From assembly GCA_947630635.1 (NCBI GenBank), contig CANRIJ010000045.1, positions 1 through 10,790 on the forward strand: a DNA stretch of 10,790 bases, written 5' to 3'. Below, in pieces: positions 1 to 6,320 of the stretch. Position 1 is the stretch's first letter; each line of letters opens with the position of its first letter. The DNA is from an uncultured Spirochaetaceae bacterium (GTDB lineage: Bacteria; Spirochaetota; Spirochaetia; Sphaerochaetales; Sphaerochaetaceae). A model generated the notes under the pieces. The model was not told where the DNA came from and made no database searches. It saw only the letters and a list, made by a program, of their open reading frames with translations. The translations under genes were made by a program, and so were the position numbers.

Positions 1-636
1 CCCGAATGGGTGAGCTCCTCCCCACCATCCAGGGGTATTTGTAGGGTAGCGCCCATGAACTGTCCATGAGTAGCCTTCATACTCTTCATCCAGGCGATAG
101 AACCTTCCAACATCCTCTGGGTATCCAACTGCCTTAAAGCAGCCCATATTCTTTCCCGAAGAGAAGATATATGCGCCTTTGATGTGTGTGTTTACATATA
201 CAACACGTCTTACAGTAAACTCATTCTCCTCAAGCTGCGCGCCTTGGAGCTTGGTTGGAAGGGGAGTCACAAAATAGCGCCACATCAATGGCTCATCGGT
301 GATGTTCTTGTTTTTCTTGGTTGGTATTTTCGATAGGTTTACTATGTCAAAGTTCTCATCGAGGTACTTCTCAGTCTCGACTCTGGCATCATTTGTGTCA
401 TAGAAGATATGAAATGCATAGTAGTCTTTGTACTCAGGGTATATTCCATAGCCAGCAAAGCCTCCTCCCAGTCCATTTGACCTGTCATGCATAATTGATA
501 TGGACTTGATCATGCTCTCGCCTGAGAATCGCTTCCCAGATCTTGAGAATTGGGCCGATATAGCGCATCCAGAGGGGATTCTCACCTCTCCCTCAATAGG
601 TGCGCGGTCTTTTCTATAGTCCTCTGATAGATTCAC
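1..636 (-). CDS. Class II glutamine amidotransferase domain protein, GltB1-type (partial, runs off left edge)
   Basis: An open frame of 212 codons starts at GTG (634-636) and has no stop before the left edge. A GGAGGAG Shine-Dalgarno lies 3-5 nt upstream, and no ATG or other better start exists in frame before it. The protein has a short propeptide-like start, then IPSGCAISAQF with Cys24 in the position of the N-terminal nucleophile of class II amidotransferases, then MHDRSNGLGGGFAGYG (about 49-64). Around 194-212 comes HGRYPTNTPGWWGGAHPF, the Arg/Asn/Gly substrate motif of the same fold. I recognise this as the stand-alone glutaminase subunit of archaeal-type split glutamate synthase (GltB1), which would hydrolyse glutamine and pass ammonia to an FMN-containing synthase subunit. 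The partner genes would lie further left and are not seen. It reads in the same direction as the transporter operon to its right but is separated from it by a strong terminator. The amidotransferase fold is secure; the glutamate synthase assignment is likely but not proven. Confidence 0.85.
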   Translation of the reverse strand, partial: MNLSEDYRKDRAPIEGEVRIPSGCAISAQFSRSGKRFSGESMIKSISIMHDRSNGLGGGFAGYGIYPEYKDYYAFHIFYDTNDARVETEKYLDENFDIVNLSKIPTKKNKNITDEPLMWRYFVTPLPTKLQGAQLEENEFTVRRVVYVNTHIKGAYIFSSGKNMGCFKAVGYPEDVGRFYRLDEEYEGYSWTVHGRYPTNTPGWWGGAHPFG

Positions 637-649
637 GTTCTCCTCCAGA

Positions 650-695
650 AAACAAAAAAAAGACGCTCCACGGTTATCCCTAGTGGAACGTCTTT
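650..695 (-). terminator. Rho-independent terminator after the first transporter operon
   Basis: The arms 659-671 and 683-695 pair over 12 bp with a single C/A mismatch (666/688) around an 11-nt loop. Read on the minus strand, the stem is followed by a T-run (the A-run 654-658, then more T-rich sequence). It lies 34 nt beyond the ATPase stop and so ends the operon. The T-run ends close to the GGAGGAG of the amidotransferase gene, leaving no room for a promoter between them, so it may also act as a leader attenuator. On the plus strand the tail is only TTTG, so termination in that direction should be weak. Confidence 0.85.
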
Positions 696-728
696 GTTCT
701 AGAACTAGATTAATTAAAAAGACTCTAC

Positions 729-1856
729 TTATTCAAGTCTGGGTCCCTCTCCTAATTTGGCTGAGCCCAATGCGATGAGATCTCCAATCTCATTGAAGAG
801 GTTAAGGCTATTTGAGGCAAAGTCGATATTCAGAGTTGAGTTCACCTTGAAGTCAACAGATCCAAAGACCACTGAGCTTAGTGCCTCTCCGTCAGGAAGC
901 AGCAGTCTGAGAGTTGTCTCCATTCCAGATGGGAGAGAGGATGATACTGTTGCCTTGATATCGTCTTTCTCTACGAGTCTTACATTCTCTGGTCTTATTC
1001 CAAGCTTTACATCCTCAGTTACCTCAAATGGGTCCTTGCTCTCAAAGATCAGAGAGAAGCCATGTCCCTCAAGTACGGCTTTTTTGCTGTCAAGCTGCTT
1101 TGCCTTGAATGAGAGAAGGTTGATTGTCGGGTTTCCAACAAAGTCTGCGACAAATATGTTTTTGGGCTTTTCGTAGACTGTTAGCGGTGGGTCATACTGC
1201 TGCAAGAGTCCTTTATCCAATAGGCATATCTTTGTCGCGAGTGTCATAGCTTCAAGCTGGTCATGGGTTACATAGACAAATGTTGCCCCAGTCTCATGGT
1301 GGAGTCTCTTGAGTTCTGTTCTCATCTCCATTCTGAGCTTAGCATCGAGGTTTGAAAGAGGCTCGTCCATCAAGAGGATTCTTGGGTTTGGTCCAAGAGT
1401 TCTTGCTATTGCGACTCTCTGCTGCTGTCCACCTGAAAGCTCAGCTGGATAGCGCTTTGGAAACTCCTCGATCTTTAAAAGCTTCAATAGCTCGTTGACT
1501 CTCTCTTTGATCTTGTCTTTTGGCCACTTAAGGTTCTCAAGCCCGAATGCTATGTTTTGGTAGACAGTCATGTGAGGCCAGAGCGCATAATTCTGGAACA
1601 AAAATCCAACGCCTCTCTTTGCTGGAGATACGTCTATGGACTCTTTTGATGAGAAGACTGTCTTCCCATCTATCTTTATTGTTCCGCTAGTTGGAGTCTC
1701 AAGACCTGCAATCTGTCTGAGTGTTGTGGTCTTTCCACAGCCTGATGGTCCAAGAAGCGTTACAAATGCTCCGTCTTCAATGTCTAGTGAGAGATCGTCT
1801 ACTGCAACGAAATCTCCGAATTTCTTTGTTAAATGCTCAAGTTCTATTCTTGGCAT
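729..1856 (-). CDS. ABC transporter ATP-binding protein (importer 1, FbpC/PotA/UgpC-like)
   Basis: This 375-aa cytoplasmic ATPase would power importer 1. All nucleotide-binding motifs are intact: Walker A GPSGCGKT (36-43), Q-loop Gln88, signature LSGGQ (140-144), Walker B ILLMDEP (160-166) and the H-loop His198. From about 240 onward comes a C-terminal MalK/TOBE-like regulatory region with LGIRPENV, the type seen in carbohydrate, polyamine and iron importers; 375 aa is the usual length. The ATG at 1854-1856 follows the permease stop by 2 nt, and its GGAGG ribosome-binding site lies inside the last permease codons, so translation is probably coupled. It is the last gene of the operon, ahead of the terminator at 650-695. 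The GNPTINLL and LGIRPE stretches look more UgpC/MalK-like than the matching parts of the second ATPase in this window. The substrate cannot be read from an ATPase. Confidence 0.93.
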   Translation of the reverse strand: MPRIELEHLTKKFGDFVAVDDLSLDIEDGAFVTLLGPSGCGKTTTLRQIAGLETPTSGTIKIDGKTVFSSKESIDVSPAKRGVGFLFQNYALWPHMTVYQNIAFGLENLKWPKDKIKERVNELLKLLKIEEFPKRYPAELSGGQQQRVAIARTLGPNPRILLMDEPLSNLDAKLRMEMRTELKRLHHETGATFVYVTHDQLEAMTLATKICLLDKGLLQQYDPPLTVYEKPKNIFVADFVGNPTINLLSFKAKQLDSKKAVLEGHGFSLIFESKDPFEVTEDVKLGIRPENVRLVEKDDIKATVSSSLPSGMETTLRLLLPDGEALSSVVFGSVDFKVNSTLNIDFASNSLNLFNEIGDLIALGSAKLGEGPRLE

Positions 1857-1858
1857 CT

Positions 1859-3700
1859 TTAACCTCCGATTCCTTTGTCGATTGATGCGCCTGTTGCCTT
1901 GTTAACAATCCAGTTTACGAGTAGGACTATGAGAACAATCATCAGGTTTATTCCATTGGAGTATTGGCTCCATCCCTTTTCGTTGTAGTAGTAGAGAAGG
2001 GTGGTTAGTACTCTATTTTGCGGTGTTACGAGAAGCACGAAGAGGCTGAGCTCTCTCATGCAGCTGATGAATGGGAGAAGGTAGCCAGATATGAATGACG
2101 ACTTCTGAATTGGAACTACCAGTCTTGTCATTCTCTTCCACCATCTGATTCCCATGATATCGCCCGCTTCCTCTATCTGGTTGGAAAGCTGCATCATTGA
2201 GTTGATTCCAGCTCTGGATGCAAAAGGCATGTACTTTACAGTGCCTATTAAGACCAAGAGGAAGAATGTTCCATAGAGGCTTGGGATGATTCCCCTCCTT
2301 ACAGAGAACATTGCAAGGTATATTGCCGAGAAGGCCATTGCAGGCATCAGGTATGGGAAGAAGGCTAGATTATCGACAATTGTAGATAGCTTTGTGCCTC
2401 TTGCTCGTACAATGCCATAGCCGGCTAAGAATCCAAATGTACCGGCAGTAAGCGCACAGACGATACTCAGCTTTACTGAGTTTCCGAGTGCTCTCCAGAG
2501 AGCTGGGTTTCTGAAGAGTCCTGGCTCTGCGTTTGCAATCTTGTTCTGCTCGCTTGTTCCAATCCAGAACTGTGTTGTGAAGTTGGAGAGCGAATAGTCG
2601 CCAGGTCTTAGGATAAGCGACTCGATTGCAAATGAGATGAGAGGAACCAGTGATACGATGACGATCAGAATCAAGAATATGATTGACCATACCGTTCTTG
2701 CTCTCTTGAGATTTATATATGCTATATTGCTGCTCTTTCCAGTTATTGTAGTGTAATTCTTTCTTGTTCCCGTGAGTCTCTGGTTGAATGCCAGAATTCC
2801 GACTCCGATCAGGATCATCAGCATTGCCATTACATAGCCCTGACCCTTATTTACTCCATTTATTGTTCTATAGAGCTGTGTTGTCAGAACCTGATACCTT
2901 ACTGGGAGACCCAAGAACGAGGGAACTGCGAATGAGCTCATTGCGCTTGAGAATACCAATAGGAAGGTAGAAAGAATTGCAGGAAGAACCATTGGTATGG
3001 TGATCTTGAAGAGAATTCTTGTTCGCTTTGTATTGAGCATCAAAGCTGCCTCTTCGAGGTTTGCATCCATGTTCCTCAATATTCCGCCAATCATGATATA
3101 TGCAAATGGCGAGTAATGCAGTCCAGTGACAAATGCTATTGGGAAGGCGCCATAGCAGAACCAGTTGGGAAGCGTTATTCCCGTGATTGCAGTGAACATT
3201 CCAGTTGTTCCGCCTACAAGTGGATTCTTGAATATGTTCAGCCAAGCAAGCGCTATTGTCCAAGATGGCATTATGTATGGGAAGATGAAGAGTGAGGAGA
3301 GCACCTTCTTCCATCTGATATTGGTTCTTGTGATGAACCATGCGAAGGCTCCTCCGAATACCAGTGCGACTAAGCAGGCTCCAAGGCTCGTTACAAGAGA
3401 GTTCAGAAGAGGCTTCCAGAAGATGGATAGGGATGATGAGTCTATGAGAACCTTGTACCAATGGTTCATAGTCAGATCCCCATTCGCCTTTCCAAGTCTC
3501 ATTGCTTCAGCTGGGTGGACCTTTACTGTATCGATAATCATATCGAGCATTGGGAAGAGCGTGAGGTATCCAAGGCAGACCGTCATAATCAAAAGAATTA
3601 TGTTTTGCGGCTTTTTGAGAAAATTCTTCAGCCTGAAAAATATGGATGCGTCGCTCTTGATTTTTCTTGCTCGAGTTTTAACTGCTTTTGTTTCCAACAT
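1859..3700 (-). CDS. Fused two-domain ABC permease (importer 1, FbpB/AfuB-type)
   Basis: This 613-aa inner-membrane protein carries two permease halves in one chain, as in FbpB, AfuB and ThiP. Each half has a hydrophobic bundle and an EAA loop that docks to the ATPase: LEEAALMLNTKRTRILFKI near 215-233, and IEEAGDIMGIRWWKRMTRLV near 509-528. About 12 membrane segments are expected. The frame is open to an ATG at 3742, but that would put the first 14 codons through a perfect hairpin. The ATG at 3698-3700 (MLETKAV) has GGAG 8-9 nt upstream and is preferred. The N-terminus is basic and then enters a segment near residues 33-55 (IILLIMTVCLGYLTLFPML). It lies downstream of the binding protein gene and 2 nt before the ATPase gene. 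Permease sequence alone does not show the substrate. Confidence 0.92.
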   Translation of the reverse strand: MLETKAVKTRARKIKSDASIFFRLKNFLKKPQNIILLIMTVCLGYLTLFPMLDMIIDTVKVHPAEAMRLGKANGDLTMNHWYKVLIDSSSLSIFWKPLLNSLVTSLGACLVALVFGGAFAWFITRTNIRWKKVLSSLFIFPYIMPSWTIALAWLNIFKNPLVGGTTGMFTAITGITLPNWFCYGAFPIAFVTGLHYSPFAYIMIGGILRNMDANLEEAALMLNTKRTRILFKITIPMVLPAILSTFLLVFSSAMSSFAVPSFLGLPVRYQVLTTQLYRTINGVNKGQGYVMAMLMILIGVGILAFNQRLTGTRKNYTTITGKSSNIAYINLKRARTVWSIIFLILIVIVSLVPLISFAIESLILRPGDYSLSNFTTQFWIGTSEQNKIANAEPGLFRNPALWRALGNSVKLSIVCALTAGTFGFLAGYGIVRARGTKLSTIVDNLAFFPYLMPAMAFSAIYLAMFSVRRGIIPSLYGTFFLLVLIGTVKYMPFASRAGINSMMQLSNQIEEAGDIMGIRWWKRMTRLVVPIQKSSFISGYLLPFISCMRELSLFVLLVTPQNRVLTTLLYYYNEKGWSQYSNGINLMIVLIVLLVNWIVNKATGASIDKGIGG

Positions 3701-3710
3701 TCTAAACTCC

Positions 3711-3732
3711 GGGAGAGCCCGGAGGCTCTCCC
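3711..3732 (-). promoter_or_regulatory. Perfect 9-bp intercistronic hairpin between binding protein and permease genes
   Basis: GGGAGAGCC (3711-3719) pairs exactly with GGCTCTCCC (3724-3732) around a 4-nt loop. Read on the minus strand it is followed by GGAGTTTAGA and the permease start, not by a T-run, so it is not an ordinary terminator. It sits 30 nt after the binding protein stop, and its base abuts the permease Shine-Dalgarno. By analogy with malE-malF, such a structure could protect the 3' end of the upstream message and give more binding protein than permease. It may also hinder ribosome loading on the permease gene. The structure is seen directly; the role is inferred. Confidence 0.75.
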
Positions 3733-3762
3733 AAAATTGCATTTAATAAGATTTTTTAAGAG

Positions 3763-4884
3763 TTACATTATCTGTGAGATGAACTCTTCGACTTCTGCTC
3801 TGTGAGCTGAGCACCAAACTGGATCCTCAACTACGAGCATCTGTGACCACTCATCGAATGAGATTGGATCTTCTGTGTTTGGAAGGTTTGTGTTTGGAGA
3901 GTAGTCGCCAAGGATTGCATATGGTGCCCATCCCTCTGGTGTTGTTGCAAAGTCAATGAAGAGCTTAGCTGCATTGACATGCTTCGAGTTGGATGGAATC
4001 TGTGCATATACAGGGTACATAAATCCAGCAAATGGCTCCATGTCGAAGATTACGTCAAGAGCAAGGTCCTTTGCTTCGTTGTTTCTGAACTTGTTGTATG
4101 TGAAGAGACCGATAAGCTGGTTGTCCTGTCCCTTTGCACCAACGTTTTCAGCAATTGTTGTATCGCTCTTTCCGAGAACTGCGTTCTGGTAGATGCCCTT
4201 GATCCACTCATAGCCAGCGTTCTTGCTGCCTGCTGAGAGGACGATATCCTTTCCATAGAGATCCTTATATGCGTCAGCAAGCTTCTCTGCCCAATCGTCT
4301 CTAGTGACCATTGTGAAGAAGTTCATGTTTACTGACTCTGAGAACGGATCCTTGAAGTGGATGAGGTCTTTGTACTGAGGCTCTGTGAGCTGCCATACGT
4401 TTGTGATTCCAATGTCGCCCTTCTCTGTGTTGTAAGCGAAGATCTTGTTGCAGAAATCGTATACGAGTGGGTCTACGTACTCAGCTGGATAGAGTCCCTC
4501 TTTTCCCTCTGGAACATAGTTGGTTGTGTAGCCAGCCATGATGAGCTCTGGGTATACTCTTGAGCTGTCCTGAGCGAAGATAAGGTCTGCTGCTGCAACA
4601 TTATTTGCTGCCTCGGTTGAGACCTTGTCAATCATCTCGCTGTCGCTGAGCTGTGTTGAGGTTGTCTTGATGCCATAGGCATTCTCAAAGAGCTCTGCAA
4701 CTTTAGCTGACCTTGATGAGAAGGTGTATAGGTTGAGCTCGCCCTCTGCCTGGGCTGCCTTGACTAGGTCATCGTGTGACATGGGTGCTGCGCTCTCAGC
4801 AGCCGGGGCTGCTTCCTTTGCTCCGCCGGCAAATGCCATTGTGCAGAGTAAGAGTGCTAACATGATTGCAGTAAGTTTTTTCAT
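3763..4884 (-). CDS. ABC transporter substrate-binding protein (importer 1, Fbp/Afu-like)
   Basis: This 373-aa exported protein is the first gene of operon 1. It starts MKKLTAIMLALLLCTMAFAGGAKEAAP: a basic n-region, a hydrophobic core, a likely cleavage after AFA (residue 19) and then an Ala/Glu/Pro-rich linker. Cys14 in the core is a possible but imperfect lipobox. The mature part begins DLVKAAQAEGELNLYTFSSR and ends with a NAAKLFIDFATTPEGW helix, both typical of family 1 binding proteins of the iron(III)/phosphonate/hexose-phosphate group. The paired Tyr iron ligands of FbpA are not obvious, and where relatives have an NPxSSG-type loop this protein reads SAGSKNAGY. Upstream of the ATG are AGGA close by and AGGAG about 11 nt away; no other start fits the signal peptide. 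The protein would capture the substrate in the periplasm. The substrate is unknown; phosphorylated sugar is a context-based guess. Confidence 0.88.
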   Translation of the reverse strand: MKKLTAIMLALLLCTMAFAGGAKEAAPAAESAAPMSHDDLVKAAQAEGELNLYTFSSRSAKVAELFENAYGIKTTSTQLSDSEMIDKVSTEAANNVAAADLIFAQDSSRVYPELIMAGYTTNYVPEGKEGLYPAEYVDPLVYDFCNKIFAYNTEKGDIGITNVWQLTEPQYKDLIHFKDPFSESVNMNFFTMVTRDDWAEKLADAYKDLYGKDIVLSAGSKNAGYEWIKGIYQNAVLGKSDTTIAENVGAKGQDNQLIGLFTYNKFRNNEAKDLALDVIFDMEPFAGFMYPVYAQIPSNSKHVNAAKLFIDFATTPEGWAPYAILGDYSPNTNLPNTEDPISFDEWSQMLVVEDPVWCSAHRAEVEEFISQIM

Positions 4885-4916
4885 TTTCCTACAAACTCCT
4901 TAATTTTTGATTTTAT

Positions 4917-4985
4917 ATGCGTTTTTTTCAAAAGGAAACATTGTTGTTCAAATATGAGCCGAAAAATGCATTTTTTTCAAATGGA
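4917..4985. repeat. 20-bp direct repeat, two copies (4917-4936 and 4966-4985)
   Basis: The two copies match at 18 of 20 positions (ATGC-R-T7-CAAA-W-GGA) and lie 49 bp apart start to start. The right copy contains the TTGAAA proposed as the -35 element for the binding protein gene (minus strand). The left copy would fall around and just after the predicted transcription start. This arrangement is what paired sites for one regulator would look like. No third copy is seen in the window. Confidence 0.6.
4951..4980 (-). promoter_or_regulatory. Candidate sigma-70 promoter for importer 1 operon
   Basis: On the minus strand TTGAAA (4975-4980, 5/6 match to the -35 consensus) is followed after 18 bp by CATATT (4951-4956, 4/6 match to the -10). 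Initiation would be near 4944, giving a leader of about 60 nt before the ATG at 4884. The region is very AT-rich, so chance matches are possible. Confidence 0.4.
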
Positions 4986-4992
4986 TTTCGGC
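4958..4992. promoter_or_regulatory. Inverted repeat enclosing an AT palindrome, overlapping the promoter
   Basis: GCCGAAA (4958-4964) and TTTCGGC (4986-4992) are exact inverted copies 21 nt apart. Between and overlapping them is the perfect 14-bp palindrome AAAAATGCATTTTT (4962-4975). The element covers the spacer and -35 of the proposed promoter of the binding protein gene, a good position for an operator. No regulator gene in the window can be linked to it. Confidence 0.4.
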
Positions 4993-5034
4993 ATTTGTCC
5001 TATGCAATCCGTTATTAAAAAAAGAAATAGGATA

Positions 5035-5047
5035 AAAGTGCCACTTT
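5035..5047. promoter_or_regulatory. 13-bp palindrome AAAGTG-C-CACTTT, candidate operator
   Basis: A perfect palindrome with one central base lies in the middle of the divergent region, about 110 bp before nagA and 150 bp before the binding protein gene. It does not resemble any NagC or NagR site I know. A regulator-binding site is inferred only from its symmetry and position. Confidence 0.35.
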
Positions 5048-5104
5048 GGCTTATTTTGTTGCGCTGTTTTTAGAAAAGAGCCTTTCCTATGACGGTTTTC
5101 CGAG

Positions 5105-5133
5105 TTGAAGAATTATACTACTCATACTAATAT
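5105..5133 (+). promoter_or_regulatory. Candidate promoter for nagAB
   Basis: TTGAAG (5105-5110) and TAATAT (5128-5133) are 17 bp apart, each matching 4 of 6 consensus bases. Initiation near 5140 would leave a leader of under 20 nt. A competing -10 is TATACT (5114-5119, 5/6) with only a poor -35 upstream. Which one is used cannot be decided from sequence. Confidence 0.4.
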
Positions 5134-5156
5134 TTTAGTTGTTCTGGGGTTTTCTT

Positions 5157-6320
5157 GTGGATAGCAGCAGAATTCTAATCGAAGATGCTCTTATTGTCCT
5201 TGAGAATGAGAGCGTAGTTGGCTCTCTTTTGGTTGATAACGGAAAGATAGCGAGAATAGAGCCTAAAAATAGCGGCTTTTATTCTTTTATAGTCGCGCCC
5301 GGCATTGTGGACCTTCATACCCATGGATCTGGCGGATATGACTTCATGGATGGAACGGCTGAGGCAATAGAAGAGGCTGCAAAGAGCCATTTAAGACATG
5401 GAACCACAACGCTTCTTCCCACATCTTGCACAACAGACGATGAGGATTTATTTAGATTCTTGGATAATTTCGACAGAGCAAATAGAGAGGGGCTTCCTCA
5501 TTTGGAGGGAGTGCACCTTGAAGGTCAGTACTTTGCCTATTCTGAGAGGGGCGCACAGGACCCTAGATTCCTAAAGACCCCAAAGAAGGAGCACTGGAGA
5601 GAGATCTTAAGGCGGGGCAGAGGAAACATCAGGCGCTGGACTTTGGCTCCTGAGCTTGATGGAGCCATGGAGATGCTTGATGATCTGAAGGGTGAGGGCA
5701 TTTTGTTTTCAGCAGGACACACTGAGGCAGATTACCAGACTATAAAGGATAGCGTGAAAAGGGGAGTAAGGCTTCTTACCCATTTCTACTCTGGAATGTC
5801 ATCCATTAGGAGAGTGGATGGCTTTAGGGTCCTTGGAGCAGTTGAGTCAGGGTATTTAATTGATGATTTAAGCGTAGAGCTGATATCTGATGGAAAGCAT
5901 CTTCCGCCAGAGCTTTTGAGAATGATCTTCAAGCTTAAGGATAAGAGCAGGATAATCTCCTGCACAGATAGCATGAGGGGCGCAGGTATGAAAGAGGGAG
6001 TCTATGTCCTAGGACCAAAGGATACAGGGGTAGAGTCTATTGTCGAGGACGGGGTTGCGAAGATGATGGATCATACAGGCTTTGCAGGCTCTGTCGCAAC
6101 GGGAGAGACGGTTATCAAGACTCTGAGGAACATAGTGGGGCTTGAGCTTCATGAGGTTTTTAGAATCGCTAGCCTTCAGCCTGCAAAGCTTATATCAATC
6201 GATGGTAAGACAGGCTCAATCAAAGAGGGAAAAGAGGCAGATCTTATCGTGCTGGATAAGAGCTTGGATGTTCAGAGAGTCTTTGTGTCAGGCAAAGAGA
6301 GATACAGGAGGAATTCATGA
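5157..6320 (+). CDS. nagA: N-acetylglucosamine-6-phosphate deacetylase
   Basis: NagA hydrolyses N-acetylglucosamine-6-phosphate to glucosamine-6-phosphate and acetate in the cytoplasm. I chose GTG at 5157 (387 aa, starting VDSSRILIEDALIV), with GGGG 7 nt upstream. A TTG at 5139 in the same frame would add six residues but has no good ribosome-binding site. Amidohydrolase features, numbered from the GTG: HTHG (54-57) giving a full HxH metal pair, the metal-ligand Glu in HLEG (122), His188 (SAGHT), His209 (LTHF) and the catalytic Asp271 (CTDSM). Length is normal for the family. Two spots differ from textbook NagA: the usual HLEGP reads HLEGQ, and the usual H-L-(F/Y)-N-A-M reads HFYSGM. The GAQDPRFL and WTLAPELDGAMEML stretches fit a NagA branch that I recall from anaerobes. 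It overlaps nagB by 4 nt. The alternative of a related amidohydrolase is unlikely given the neighbour. Confidence 0.92.
   Translation: MDSSRILIEDALIVLENESVVGSLLVDNGKIARIEPKNSGFYSFIVAPGIVDLHTHGSGGYDFMDGTAEAIEEAAKSHLRHGTTTLLPTSCTTDDEDLFRFLDNFDRANREGLPHLEGVHLEGQYFAYSERGAQDPRFLKTPKKEHWREILRRGRGNIRRWTLAPELDGAMEMLDDLKGEGILFSAGHTEADYQTIKDSVKRGVRLLTHFYSGMSSIRRVDGFRVLGAVESGYLIDDLSVELISDGKHLPPELLRMIFKLKDKSRIISCTDSMRGAGMKEGVYVLGPKDTGVESIVEDGVAKMMDHTGFAGSVATGETVIKTLRNIVGLELHEVFRIASLQPAKLISIDGKTGSIKEGKEADLIVLDKSLDVQRVFVSGKERYRRNS
6306..6320 (+). promoter_or_regulatory. nagB ribosome-binding site and ATGA stop/start overlap
   Basis: AGGAGG at 6306-6311 lies inside the last nagA codons, 5 nt before the nagB ATG (6317-6319). 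The nagA TGA (6318-6320) shares bases with that ATG. This fixes the nagB start and implies coupled translation of the two enzymes. Confidence 0.85.

Noticed and set aside
673..682. TAGGGATAAC on the minus strand inside the terminator loop, matching the first part of the I-SceI homing site.
   Set aside because: Only 10 of the 18 recognition bases match and the rest differ; it is chance within a terminator loop.
696..705. GTTCTAGAAC palindrome next to the terminator.
   Set aside because: At 10 bp it is expected by chance and lies between the stop codon and terminator stem with no further symmetry.
2868..3461. Long minus-strand open frame of 197 codons in another frame of the permease.
   Set aside because: It overlaps a clear permease frame with EAA loop and membrane segments; the alternative product has no such features.
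1859..3700. Reading importer 1 as a confirmed ferric iron transporter.
   Set aside because: The family name is often used for these genes, but the binding protein does not show an obvious FbpA-type Tyr pair and the neighbours are amino-sugar genes; the substrate is left open.
3701..3742. Upstream ATG that would lengthen the importer 1 permease by 14 residues (MQFWESLRALPEFR).
   Set aside because: The extension is encoded by the intercistronic hairpin and has no ribosome-binding site; the ATG at 3700 has GGAG at good spacing.
3165..3746. Long plus-strand open frame of 193 codons.
   Set aside because: It lies fully antisense to the fused permease gene, has no ribosome-binding site or recognisable domain, and is explained as a shadow of that coding sequence.
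4954..5073. A 39-codon open frame on the plus strand in the divergent region, beginning MSRKMHFF.
   Set aside because: It has no ribosome-binding site at a usable distance, its ATG overlaps the proposed -10 of the opposite promoter, and its composition is that of AT-rich non-coding DNA.
5139..5156. TTG start adding six residues to NagA.
   Set aside because: No Shine-Dalgarno precedes it and it would fall at the predicted transcription start; GTG at 5157 has GGGG 7 nt upstream and gives a usual NagA N-terminus.
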